In this document: positions 35,865-47,400 of the stretch, piece after piece | Position numbering within the stretch: position 1 is the stretch's first letter | Layout: every line of letters begins with the position of its first letter | Made by a program: the position numbers and the translations under genes | Notes under the pieces: generated by a model | Databases searched by the model: none | The model's input: only the letters and a program-made list of their open reading frames with translations | What the model was told of the DNA's origin: nothing | Assembly (NCBI GenBank): GCA_002499585.1 | Contig: DAMH01000027.1 | Location: 1 to 58,683, forward strand | Reading direction: 5' to 3' | DNA length: 58,683 nt | Source: Euryarchaeota archaeon UBA552 | GTDB taxonomy: Archaea > Thermoplasmatota > Poseidoniia > Poseidoniales > Thalassarchaeaceae

Positions 35865-38800
35865 TCATCGATTATATTCATCTTCTGAGATCCACTCGCC
35901 GGCTTCAACGTCCCATAGCCACCCGGGATTGTCCGGATCTTTGATGTAACCATTGGGGCTGGCCTGTTCCTCTGTCTCATCGAAACTGTCTGAGTTGTCA
36001 TCTATTTCGATGAAACGGTAAGCTGCAGCTGCGAGGATTGAGAACAGGGCTAGAGCAACGGCCATGAGGCCGAATGGGAATCCTTGATTTGAATCGGTTC
36101 CATCTGATATCTCTGGTCCGAAGATTGCCTCTCCTACACCCATGTTAAATCTCGGAGTCACAGTGCCTGATATTCTGTTAGCGGGAATCATGAGCTCCCA
36201 TGTGCCGTCTTCTTCCACTATGGTAATGTTCGCTGGGTTTGCGCCGATATACGCGGTTATGGCACGTCCCGGTAAGCCTGTTCCTTCGAAATATAATCCG
36301 GGATCTCCGTCTTTCAAAGTGGTTGATACAGGTGACTCTAGTGAAAAGAAGGTGGGTATCACACGGAAGTCTACGGGATCAGACTGTACTTTAGATCCAA
36401 ACTCATCCTGAGCGATGAATACCACGCCCGATATGGTCCACTCATCCAGATCCATCGTATAGAAAGCCATAACATCTGGGTCATAAGATGCGATTCCATC
36501 CGAGTCTATTCTTATACCCATGGAATGTTGATCATCCGCAACTGCAAGAATTAGCTCCTGACCTTCATCGGGATCTGAAAAGTAGTCATTCAAATCGATG
36601 CTTACTTCCGTACATCTGTCAAGAATGTCGATGTTCTCGGCATCGCAATAGAGCACGAAATCATCAATCCATCCTGTATTATCAAACACAGGTCGGTTGT
36701 TATTTTTGTTAGGCGGATTGTCTGCTATTATCTCAACATCATCCCATTGGGAATAGTCGACACCGTCGAAACTCCGAGCAGATATTTTGTATGGTCTGTC
36801 GTGAATTAACCCTCTGGAATCCCAGTTCGTAGACCAGTAGTTGCCGTCTATCTCAGTCCCTGTAAGAGTAATCGAATCGACTATTATATCGTCAATTAGA
36901 TCGCGTATTTCAATGTCTATTCTATTCACGCTCCCGTCCGGATCTTGTGCTACGCCAGAAATGGCAGTGATTTCAGATGTTTCAACGTATGAGCCCGCGG
37001 CCGGTTCTGATAGTTGCAGAAGAGGCATCCTGTTTTCATTGTCAATCGTCAGTGTCAGAACCACTGGATCGCATTCGTCGACTACGTCCACGCAGAAATC
37101 AGAGTCTGAAGCCCAAATGGTAAATGTATAGTCTCCAATTGTCCTTGGAAGGGCTGCATAACTCCAGTCGTATGACCAGGTCGTTCCAGTCCATGTTGCA
37201 TCGGCAGGGGCATCGCTGTAGTATTCTGGCCCTTCGATTACGACAAATATGTCTTCTATGTCCGAACCACAGTTATCAGGACAGCCGTAATCGTCTGTAG
37301 CTGTGCCTGTGAAGGTGATTTTCTTTTCCTGGTTCCTGTATGTGGCTCCATCTGCTGGCTCTGATATGGTTACCTCTGGTGGCTGTGTGTTAAGTTTGAC
37401 AGTCTTGGATATGACATCGCTGTAATCCAGGCCGTCGAACGACCTAATCTCGAATATGTAGTCGTCTTCAGCATACTGGGACATGTTAAGGGAATATGTC
37501 CATGTTCTGAATGGGTGATTGGTTCCCGTTATTTCCCCTGGCTCAACTCCGGATGTGTCAGTTGCAAGTCCAGCCGACTCCCATGAACCTGTGAAGGGAT
37601 CTTTGATCTCAACACGATGAATGTAGCCCTTTTGAGCCCATTTTGAGTCCTCTGAGGAAGGGTAAACTCCAATCCATGTCCCATCCCAAGCAGTTCCGGA
37701 GATGGTAACTATCCTTCGATAAGAGATGTCACTCGATTCGTCAACACTCACAGAGGGAGCCAGGTTCTGCAGATCAACTGTTCCTTCGTAGGTAGATTCC
37801 TCCAGGAGAAAATCGTATGTGTTGTAACCCGAACCAAATTTATATCCCGTCACGAAGTATTTGGACATCTCACGGGTTCCGGCTGAGTAGTCACAAGAGT
37901 CGTCCTGTGTGTCGTATAACAGATCTCCATCGTTGTCTACACCGTCTGAGCATGAGTCTTCATATTCGTCATCTGCGAATCCGTCAGGATTGTTTCCCCC
38001 CTCCAGGCCCCTGAAGTCCAAGTGGGAGTTTGAAGGTAAAGAGATCCAAGGTGTACGCCCATCTTCCAGTGTTTCGAGTGAATAGAGATCATTTCCGACC
38101 CCATCTTCTATCAGGATACTGGCTCCGGGAACTGGAGACCCCTTGGCGATAGCTTGGAATCTAACCATTTCTGCTCTTTTTACCTGAACCGAATAAAGCG
38201 TTGGTTGAGTTGCTATTTGTATTTTTGAAAGATTCAGGTTGGCCACATTAGAGAAGGTGAAAACTGTCGAGTTGTTGTCCATGTTCAAGGCCAGGGGAAA
38301 TCCTACAGGAGTGTAATCAGGACATATAGCACAACTTTTGACCATGTGTGGTACTATGTTCGAATCCCAATCGCCGTCAGGAGTCCCATCATTGTCGTTA
38401 TCGACCACTCCCGGCCATGCCTCTTGGTCGTCCCAGGCTAATTTTACTGGAACCTCTCCAGCTGCGGGATTTGGAATCGTTTCTGACTGCACCGTCACAG
38501 AAGATTTTGTGATGTCGTAGGTGCTTGTGACGCCATTCCACTGGTTATCGCTGAAGAAAGCAAGTGTCCCGTATTGTTGGGCACCTGCTGCTCCTGTGTC
38601 GAAGTTTTGTATCACTGCGCCAGTTGCATTAAGATTCCAGATATTCCGCTGTACGTTCAGTAAGGCCCCAGTAGCACGGATACCATCGGCTGAGCCCCCT
38701 GCGTTGAATACGTTGTCAACAAGTGTTGCCCCTGCTCTGTGTACCATTACGACGGGGCAGGTAAACTCGCCACCCCAGTGTGTTGTGCTTGTACAAGCGC

Positions 38801-40124
38801 CTGTACCCGTTGTGGAAACCTGGTTGTTAGCGAAGTACAAGCGCCGGACATCGGGGTTATCTCCTGTCCAGTAGTCTCCAGCCATCACGGGTTCTCTTGC
38901 AATGTCTGAGATGGTATTATTCTGGGCATCCACGTCGAACGATCCAATCAGCCACAATCCGTTCCAACCGGCGATTGGGCCTATGGTATTCCCATGTATT
39001 TTCGCCCTGCTGGATTGAACTGCTATGCCTGAACCCCCCGAGGAGCCACTGACAGTATTGTCGTGGATTTCCGCGAGTGAGCCTGCATAGGCAGTTATCG
39101 GTGTGCCCTCGGCGGTTGTAATGGTGTTCCCAGTGACATTTGTGGGATATTCCTTGGAGCCGACTGATATCATACCATTTATGTCGATTCCGTTGCAATT
39201 GACGTTCAATATGGAGTTGGAAACCTTGCCGGCGGATGATCTGTAGCTTATTCCGAAATCTCCGCTCAGGACATTGACGTTGATGAATTCCGCAAATGAT
39301 TCCTCTACCCAAACTGCGGATCTGCCATTATCTTGATTTCTGCACCCTCGGTCTGTAGATATGAAATCCGCATCCTCGAAAACGATGGGGATACTTCCTG
39401 TTCCACCTCCGTAGATTTGAACTGCATTGCCCGTCACACCACTTTGTTGATCATTTCCGACCACGTATGTCCCGCCTGTAAAACGGGGTTGGGCCAGTTC
39501 GGTCGCGAGCACACTCGATGTGTTTGTGTCAGTGAACACTAAGCTGACAAGCTCTGGGGATGCACCTTGCAGGACTAGTGCTCCGTATCTGAATTGGTTG
39601 ACAATAGGGACAGGGAATGGAACGCCCCAAGCAGAGTTGATGTCCAGGTATTGAAGGGCAGTCTGCGCGAGGTCGATCGTGCTCCTAATTATAATGCCCT
39701 CTCCGCAGGATGGATCTTCTATTCCCAATGTTGAAGTCCCGAATGACATTCCCTCGCAATCTCCCTTGGCAGATGCGTTGGTGGGATCCTGCCATGTCAT
39801 GGATATCCGACTGTTCGATGTGGCATCCTGTGAAGCTCCGCACGATGTAGCGCCAATGCAGAGGTTTCCTCGTGCTTCTATCGATGTACCGTTGAATAAT
39901 GTAATTTCTGTAGATGGTTCTATGATTAGCTTTGCACCAGGGGATATGATGATGTCTCCTGTAACTGTGTGACTGCCGGACCAAACCTCGATTGTGTCTA
40001 TGTAGCCAGAACTGGTGTCATTTTGCGCGGAGACTGTTGACGCTGGCCCTACTAGTGCGGCTAGTGTGGACAGTAATAGAATCATCACGAGTGCTCGGCT
40101 CTGCAGCTCTACCCTGTCTTGCAT
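35865..40124 (-). CDS. Exported parallel beta-helix surface protein with Ig-like domains and membrane anchor
   Basis: 1419 residues. The signal peptide (LVMILLLSTLAALVGPASTVSA) is followed by a right-handed parallel beta-helix of about 500 residues (NosD-like turns such as NTVSGSSGGSGIAVQSSRAKIHGN, here only in part). A linker with an Asp-rich loop comes next. Two Ig-like domains follow (PPEVTISEPADGATY and LLQLSEPAAGSYV), then a cadherin-like domain. One transmembrane helix (FGLMAVALALFSILAAAAYRF) leads to a short cytoplasmic tail ending NPGWLWDVEAGEW. It lies 49 bases after the second subtilisin gene. Such beta-helices often bind or cut polysaccharides, but no catalytic residues are recognised. 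Confidence 0.8.
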   Translation of the reverse strand: MQDRVELQSRALVMILLLSTLAALVGPASTVSAQNDTSSGYIDTIEVWSGSHTVTGDIIISPGAKLIIEPSTEITLFNGTSIEARGNLCIGATSCGASQDATSNSRISMTWQDPTNASAKGDCEGMSFGTSTLGIEDPSCGEGIIIRSTIDLAQTALQYLDINSAWGVPFPVPIVNQFRYGALVLQGASPELVSLVFTDTNTSSVLATELAQPRFTGGTYVVGNDQQSGVTGNAVQIYGGGTGSIPIVFEDADFISTDRGCRNQDNGRSAVWVEESFAEFINVNVLSGDFGISYRSSAGKVSNSILNVNCNGIDINGMISVGSKEYPTNVTGNTITTAEGTPITAYAGSLAEIHDNTVSGSSGGSGIAVQSSRAKIHGNTIGPIAGWNGLWLIGSFDVDAQNNTISDIAREPVMAGDYWTGDNPDVRRLYFANNQVSTTGTGACTSTTHWGGEFTCPVVMVHRAGATLVDNVFNAGGSADGIRATGALLNVQRNIWNLNATGAVIQNFDTGAAGAQQYGTLAFFSDNQWNGVTSTYDITKSSVTVQSETIPNPAAGEVPVKLAWDDQEAWPGVVDNDNDGTPDGDWDSNIVPHMVKSCAICPDYTPVGFPLALNMDNNSTVFTFSNVANLNLSKIQIATQPTLYSVQVKRAEMVRFQAIAKGSPVPGASILIEDGVGNDLYSLETLEDGRTPWISLPSNSHLDFRGLEGGNNPDGFADDEYEDSCSDGVDNDGDLLYDTQDDSCDYSAGTREMSKYFVTGYKFGSGYNTYDFLLEESTYEGTVDLQNLAPSVSVDESSDISYRRIVTISGTAWDGTWIGVYPSSEDSKWAQKGYIHRVEIKDPFTGSWESAGLATDTSGVEPGEITGTNHPFRTWTYSLNMSQYAEDDYIFEIRSFDGLDYSDVISKTVKLNTQPPEVTISEPADGATYRNQEKKITFTGTATDDYGCPDNCGSDIEDIFVVIEGPEYYSDAPADATWTGTTWSYDWSYAALPRTIGDYTFTIWASDSDFCVDVVDECDPVVLTLTIDNENRMPLLQLSEPAAGSYVETSEITAISGVAQDPDGSVNRIDIEIRDLIDDIIVDSITLTGTEIDGNYWSTNWDSRGLIHDRPYKISARSFDGVDYSQWDDVEIIADNPPNKNNNRPVFDNTGWIDDFVLYCDAENIDILDRCTEVSIDLNDYFSDPDEGQELILAVADDQHSMGIRIDSDGIASYDPDVMAFYTMDLDEWTISGVVFIAQDEFGSKVQSDPVDFRVIPTFFSLESPVSTTLKDGDPGLYFEGTGLPGRAITAYIGANPANITIVEEDGTWELMIPANRISGTVTPRFNMGVGEAIFGPEISDGTDSNQGFPFGLMAVALALFSILAAAAYRFIEIDDNSDSFDETEEQASPNGYIKDPDNPGWLWDVEAGEWISEDEYNR

Positions 40125-40173
40125 GGTATCACTGCTGACATACTGCAATATAACCATAGGCAAGAATTGTCCA

Positions 40174-41406
40174 TCACCAATCTACAGCACCATCCTCTAT
40201 CGCGTCGCGCCACTTCATGGCATCTAGCATCCCGTACCCAGATCTTTGATCGTGTCCGATTTGCCCTCCAATGGGCTTGGAACTCTCTGCAAGCGCTTTC
40301 TTGACTTGGTAAATTCTGTTATCTTGGCTCTCAGAGAGGTTCACTAATCCTCTGTCAGAGAGGTCTTGTAGGATTAGAGCGAGGCTTCCTGTAACGAAAA
40401 TCGTCGCATCGCTGGTTCCGGTTGAATATGCGTAGGGCGGGTTCTTGGAACTGGAAACAGTTGAGAGTATGAAGGATCCGGGCCCTAGAACTTCAGGTTT
40501 CTGATTTGGCCAGGTCCTTGTCTGTCCGGTATATGGGTCGATTTCTGACCCAACAGAACTGTTTGACCAAGGAGTTAGGAACCGATCGTAAGCCCCGACG
40601 CTAATGACGCCCTCAACGTTTGCTGGAGTCGAAACGTCAAAATTATCCGGGCCAGCATTTCCAGCTGCTGCGATGACGAATATGCCAGCATCAAGGGCGT
40701 CAATTACGGCTCCTGAGACGGATCTCGAGGCTTCCTGATTTGTGGCTTCAAATGGCCCACCAAGAGAGAGACTGATGATATCGACCTGCTGAGTCACCCT
40801 ACACCACTGTATTGCATCCGCGACACGGATGCTATTACCTGTGGTTCCCTCGGGCCCAAGCCCTATGGCAATGCTCAGGAGGACGTTTGGTGCTATACCG
40901 TCCAATGGACCTGACCCATTCGCAACTAGCAACCCGGCCATAGACGTACCGTGATGGGACTTACTTACATCCCTGACATCAGTATGACGGAATGTGTAGA
41001 AATCTCTGAATCCTACCAGTTTCATATCCTCGAGGTCTGGATGGTTTGGGTCGATTCCTGTGTCTACAATACAGACTTTTATTCCACTTCCGTCTAATCC
41101 CTCTTCTCTTAGGTCTGACAATTTGGAAGACTCATAGGCCCATTCAGAGGCTGGTAAATAGGCCGTTATGAGGGGTTGCAACAAAGGCCAAAAAAGCAAC
41201 ATTAAGATGATGCTGGCACTCGCACCGACCGCTCCATATGGCCAGATAAAGGGGCTGAACGATCCTGCCGGGCGTCTGAGGTTCTTGGCATCTTGGTCGG
41301 AGAGGCCATATGCTTCACCAGCATAGCCCTCCGCCTCGCTGTCGACCGCAGTGAGTATAGACCTGTCACTTGGTTCAGGCATCAATTCAACGCCATTCGA
41401 GGGCAT
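40174..41406 (-). CDS. Membrane-anchored subtilisin-like protease (S8), N-terminal anchor
   Basis: 410 residues. An N-terminal cytoplasmic stretch of about 50 residues leads to one membrane helix (SASIILMLLFWPLLQPLI), then the catalytic domain outside the cell. The triad is Asp115 (CIVDTGIDPNHPDL), His152 (SHHGTSMAG) and Ser332 (STGTSDAT). The Ser motif has Asp where nearly all subtilisins have Met. There is no propeptide of normal length. The ATG at 41406 has CAGGAG upstream. It starts 20 bases after the AglB stop, so the two are surely one transcript. The pairing suggests cleavage of newly glycosylated surface proteins, or of the AglB tail itself (inference). Confidence 0.88.
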   Translation of the reverse strand: MPSNGVELMPEPSDRSILTAVDSEAEGYAGEAYGLSDQDAKNLRRPAGSFSPFIWPYGAVGASASIILMLLFWPLLQPLITAYLPASEWAYESSKLSDLREEGLDGSGIKVCIVDTGIDPNHPDLEDMKLVGFRDFYTFRHTDVRDVSKSHHGTSMAGLLVANGSGPLDGIAPNVLLSIAIGLGPEGTTGNSIRVADAIQWCRVTQQVDIISLSLGGPFEATNQEASRSVSGAVIDALDAGIFVIAAAGNAGPDNFDVSTPANVEGVISVGAYDRFLTPWSNSSVGSEIDPYTGQTRTWPNQKPEVLGPGSFILSTVSSSKNPPYAYSTGTSDATIFVTGSLALILQDLSDRGLVNLSESQDNRIYQVKKALAESSKPIGGQIGHDQRSGYGMLDAMKWRDAIEDGAVDW

Positions 41407-41426
41407 GATGGGAACTCCTGTTCTAC

Positions 41427-44400
41427 TCAGAACGGCGCATTCGGTTTCTTGCCGGGCCTTCTGGTCAACACGACCAACAAGCCGAGTAGGAATATTACAA
41501 GTACGATCATCAGCACCTGTGTCGCCCCACCGGCCTCTTCGACACTGGGCGATAGCAAGTTGAACTTCTTGGTCAAATCTTCTGATGAGGGTTTACCGTC
41601 TATTGATTCGATGGAGAATACTATCCATGCTTCTCCTTGTTGGAGAGTCGTGAAATTTAGATCTAGGTATGCGGTAGATTCACCGCCCGCTGAGACGCTT
41701 ACGACGGTTGTGGCGTTGATGCCTGTGAATGGAGAGTTGACAGAGGGTTTGTGGTCTGCTCTGACTAATACTTGGTCAGCATCGACTAATCCATCATTTT
41801 CAATGCTCAAGACGACTGTTTGAACAGAACCGAATACAGGATCCACGCCCCCACTCAACCAAGAGACGCTTTCCTCGTCGATACTGATGTCTGGGAACTG
41901 TGCGCTTACGGTGATCTCTTTGGGATCATACTCAGTCTGATCGCTGCCAATTACGTACATGACGAGAGTGAATTGATCGTCAGAGGCATCACTAGGTGCG
42001 TTCAGCACCACGGATACTGATTGGGATTCAAATGCCCCAATGGTAATTGATTGGGCGCCTGTCCTGGTCCAACCCTCCGGAAGGACGTCGTCGTTGAAGT
42101 TCAGCGAGTAGGTGTCGTCAGAGTTGCCTTCGTTTAGGAACGTGAATTGAATTGTCTCTTGAGAACCTGGTCTAACCCCGTACAGTTCATCTGGTTCTTG
42201 TGTGAGGCCCCAACCCGTTTGTTTGTCTACGTTAACCTTTACCTCAACACTCTCCGAAACACCAGTTCCGGACGAAATTTGAATCGATATTGCCCTGCCG
42301 TTCGAGAAATGTCGGGCTACGGAAGCGTTGGGAGGGGTTATCTCTGCTGTGACAACCTTCACGTCATCTTCGATGGACATAGTCACCGATGTGGCTTCCG
42401 AAAATTCCCCTGAACCATTGTCAAATGTCACAGACCACGAGGAACCGTCAGTCCCAGGTACAATCGCCCTGAGGTCAAATTCATCTGATGTCTCATGTCC
42501 CTCGTAGTTCAGTTCAATTTCAACTCTGATCGGAGAATATCCATTCAATCCGTCGTCCTCTGCAAACACTATCCCATCTTCATTCATCTGACCGGATGAG
42601 TGGGACACCATTTCAGCGGAGATGGCACTGTTTGAGAGTCTGTTGTACCTCAAGTCAAGAGGAGCTGTCTCAAATGCATCTGAGATGGTTGAGGAGGGTA
42701 TGGCCACGGTTTGTCCAGCCTCATAGATCATCGTCCTCCCCATTTGTGATACTTGGAAATCACTTGAGAGGCTCACAGCCCCGGTGGGCAAAAGTAATCT
42801 GATGTTGCCATCATCTGGGAGGGTTAATCTCCATTCTGTGGATGGACCGGAATTTAGGACGACAGTAATTTCTTGTTCTATTACATCTGCCCCCTGCAGA
42901 TCGAGGTCATCGGAGGATAAGGTATGCAGACCACCCTCATAGTCTATCCATGAGCCGGACATGACCAGCCACCCTCCGGTCGTGAGATCTACATCTGCCT
43001 GGCCACCATTGACAAGATCTGCGAAAATCTCGCTGAAGGCGACTAGATTTCTGGATGTGTCTCTGACCTGTAGGACATATCTACCGGGTTCTAGATTAAC
43101 TGACCAAGTTCCATCCCATTGGTCTGAATCGTCCAATTCGACCGTGACGGTCGGCATGGCGAAACCTTCTCTTGGTACGAGCTTGATTTCTAGGTCACTA
43201 ATCCACTCAGGGTTAATTTGCCCGCCTAGATATGAAATAGAACCCGATGCTGTCACGGTGCCTGCACTCAGTTTCAAATCCAGATCCGAGGGGGTGTCGA
43301 GAATAGTAAGGTTCTCAGTTACAGGGGTGAATCCGTCTTTGGATGCAGAGACTTCCACTGTGGTGTTTGAGGGCACCAATGTCTCGTATTGGCCATTGTC
43401 ATTAGTTTGTATTTCGATCGATTCCTCGCCGAATGTCACGTGCACTGTGGCATTGGATACGCCCTCAGCAACATCGGCGTTGTTGTCCTTGTCGAAATCC
43501 CAGAATACCTTGCCAGAAAGTTTGATTTCTTTGTCGGCAATCAGGGTAACATCAGCGAATTCGCCCGGAATTATATTTCCGATGTTTTTGTCTCCTACTA
43601 GGATTCGGACGCCATCCGATTCTTCGTCGTGACTTACACTCCAATTGCCGGCAACTATGGATTGAGTCGTGAAGCCGTTGGTGTCGGTGACGGGCATCTT
43701 GAATACTCCGAGTCCGTCATCAGATCGTATCTGGATCATCTGACCTGGTATGCCGCTCGAGGTATAACTGTCCAGCAGGGTGATGTTGAGCGTGGACATC
43801 TCTGTCAATTCGATCAATTCTGTCGTTCGTGGGCCTCCTGCTGATATGTTGATCATAGCTCTGGCTCCAAGGATTGTGTTGTCGCCCGGCGAGTACCCAT
43901 CGATCTCAAGTAGTGTTCTGCCTTCTGGCAGGAATGCGAGGATTTCCCCGTTTTCGTCTGTTACCAGTGAGGTTACAATCGTAGGCACCCGATCCAGGTT
44001 CCTGAATTTCACATCCAATCCTGGGATAGGTGACAATAGCTGGTCGACAATTGAAACATTGACAACGCCCTCTGGGTCGAACCCTATTTCCCTAATTAAC
44101 GAAGTTTGTTCGAGTGGGACCTGAAGTGTGGTGGTGCCCGTCAGGATGCGTGTGCCGAATAGTGTGCTGTCAGGTGTGAGTACCGATGTTTCGATGGTAT
44201 AGCTTCCCGGCTCCAAGGACACCGATGAATCACCACTTGAAGTGGTTGAAAAGTTCAGATCGATGCCATCGGGGGATGACGAGACTATCCTGAAGTCCAC
44301 TGAGACGCCTGTTCCGTTTAGTGTAGATCCGTCTCTGGTATTGTCTATGAACGCGAACACGTCGAGGGTGCTGTTCTCTGGGAATAAGGTCAGTTCAATT

Positions 44401-47400
44401 GGCGTGTCTCTGACAGTCTGGGTTGTTGAGGCGTCCATATCGGTTCCCTCCAACGAGACCGTCCACTGTCCGGTTGGTAAAGCGATTTCAAAGCCACCAA
44501 TTTCGTTGACTCTTGCTGTCCATGTGACCTCAGTTGTATTGTTTTCCGCAATGACTGTGAGGGGTTCCCATCCAACCAAACCATCGTTGTAGAGGTAATT
44601 GACTCTGTTCACGGAGACGTATCCTTCGTAGATGTATCCTTTTCTTGTCACGAGATCCAGCGGTGGGTTATTTTCGGTAGTGAAAATGACTTTGCCGTCG
44701 ACGAGGTTACCTAGGCCGACTGTTGAGGTTATCGTCACATTTTCTCCTACTGGTAGTGTAAACTGGTATTCCCCTTCCTCATCCGAAGTCGTCGATACTT
44801 CGAATCCATCCCATCTGGCTGTGACCTTAGCAAATTGAACGTAGTCCTCGGGCGCGGGCTGGTCATCATCGTCAGAAGTGTAAACAGTACCATTCAATTG
44901 CGAGCTGACTCTGAAGTTCGACGTCAGATGCAGGTCTTCTGATATCGTGATACGCTCCCATATCTGGGTACCCTCGTATGTATGGTTGAGAAGGTATACC
45001 CCTGGTAATAATTCGGCTGCGTATGTATGCGAATCATTGTCGAAGGTGAGGTCATAAACCTCAGAGTCGAGTGCCCCCCTCAGACTCAGATCGAGCTCTG
45101 GGACATGACTTCCGTCCTCGGCGACCAGGGTTACATGTAAATCGTAAGTTTTTGGGACAGTTGCATCCAGAGTGACAGCACCTGAGATGGCGTCTTGTGG
45201 GAGAATGTCGACAGTCAGATCATAGAAGCCATCCGAGTCTGCATCAAATGACAGTATGTGGGGCGACGATGGAATCGGAGCTATATTCAAGGCCCCTGAT
45301 AGGTCGATTGAAACGTAGCATGGGGCAGATGTTGAAACCGCACATTCAGTAGTTGGGAGAGCGTTTTGTGATGATGGATCAGTCAAAACGGCGGTGCCAG
45401 TAACTGGAGAACCGTCCTCGTCTGAGAACACAGCGCTCACTGAGATTCCCTCGACTTCTATGGTCCTTGTTTCTGGGGTTTGGGTTCTTTGTATAGAGAA
45501 TTGAGATCCCACCTCGACCTCCTGACCAGACTCCAGTGTGACAACCACATTGTAGTCCCCGGGGATAGCCCCGGAGATGTGGAAGGTACCCTCTCTAACC
45601 ATCGGTCCGCTGAACAGGCCATTGCCTTGGAAGACTCCATCTCCCGTTATTGTGCCGGAACCCGACGCTTCTACAGTAAACCGGCCTGCAGCGGTAAAGG
45701 AAGAGTTTTCGTAATGCCTGATAAATTTCGATTGTCCTTCAGAGACGAAGCGTCCGGTGGCATTCACAGAACCTGAGAGTAGTATGTCGCCGGATTCTAA
45801 ACCACAAAGCTCGGATCCAGTGGGCATGGTGTTGTTGGCTTCGCAGGGCGGTGTGTCTACTTGGTCAGAGATCGTTCCACTCAGAATCCCGTTACCGTCG
45901 AATGTACCAGTGCCTGTGACAGATTGATTGTTTCTGATAGTCTGGCTCAACGTGCCTGTGAAATCAGTGGCAGTGGCTGGGGTCGGGGAATCGAACTGCC
46001 CCTCCCCTTCAAACACTGCTGTACCTTCGCCCTGGAAATACAATCCAAGCCCCTGAATTGTACCAGAGGAAGTAGAGATTGAGTATCCTGGATGTGTGGC
46101 AATTGGATCTGATGGAACAAGATTCACTGTGGCATTTTGTATTGCCTGTCCAGTGAATTTCGGCTCTCCAATCCACTGCAATTGTCCGGTTGCAGTTACG
46201 GCTGGGACTTCGATATCTTGGGTTATGATTGAGGTTCCCTTGCTGTGTCCTTCATCACCGGTGACATTCACTATTGATGCCCCGAGGTAGGAAGTTCCTG
46301 CAACTCCTCCTAGTATGGCGGTGATAGGATTGACAACTCTGTCTTCATTGTTGGACTGTTCCCTCGTTATATCAGAAAGCATGTCAAAGCCTCCAGATTC
46401 TATGAGGGTTCTCGCCGCAGTTTCGTCTGGGTTACCGTAGAATGCGGAGATTCTTATCTTGCCAGCGGGTACTGTTGCGGAGTATTCGCCGTTTGAGTCA
46501 GCGACTTCGGAGGATATTGGTATCCAGTAGGTCCTTGGATCAGAATCCTTGTCGCCTTCGGAACTAAAAGCGTCTCTTTCTATCAGGATCCTCGCATTTG
46601 GCACTGGTTCCCCATTTTCCAATAGAACCTGCCCATTCAACGACGCTCCACTGTAGTACTTCAGGATCTTGACATTTGAGTTGGCAATGCCGATAGCACT
46701 GTAGTAACTGCTTGGGTCCTGACGAGGGTCTGTCCAGTTGTATATGTCCGGAGTCCCGTCGTTATCGTCGTCGGGATAGTCGCTTCCTTCATCATAGTAA
46801 TTTGCAAGAACGAAGTGATTCATCATTGCTCCGGGAAGTGCATATGAATTTCTTAGAGGAGTTCCTGGCGTTCCGGACTTTGCCCAGGTCGGCCCGGGTT
46901 GTCCGGAATTATCACTGTTTAGACCGAGCGTCGTCGTGCCATAACCAACGTAGATTCTAGCCAAGAATGTCTCGAAGAAAGCCTCTTCCTGAACGTAGTT
47001 TATGTCCTCCAGGGATATGATTTGGTTCTGGTCAGTTATGGCCCCAGATTGCTGTCTTACAATGTCGTCGAGGTACTCTTGTTCGTATTCACCAGCAGAT
47101 CTCGGGATAATGGGGCCATCTCCCCTTCTTGTTAGATAGCTGCTTGATATGTAATCCTCTGGATCCAATCCTGCCAATGTGGTTGGTGCATAAAAGATAC
47201 CGGTTGTTTGGCCTCCGTGGTAATTATAACCCTCGTAGAACAATCCGCCGAGTGGGTAGAGTCTGTCGTCGACGGCAAAATATCGGACTTCTGTGTTCCT
47301 CTGTACGGTATCTCCAATACGACCATCGTAAGTCTGCACATCCCGGTGAATAGAGGATAGGTCTGACATCAAACCAACTAGGTCCGATAATTCGAGAACG

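Noticed and set aside
35865..40124. Beta-helix protein as a phage tail fibre or prophage remnant
   Set aside because: It has a signal peptide and a membrane anchor, and no other phage gene is present.
42961..43632. A 223-residue plus-strand frame
   Set aside because: Antisense to the AglB extension, low complexity in Ser/Pro/Thr, no start signal.
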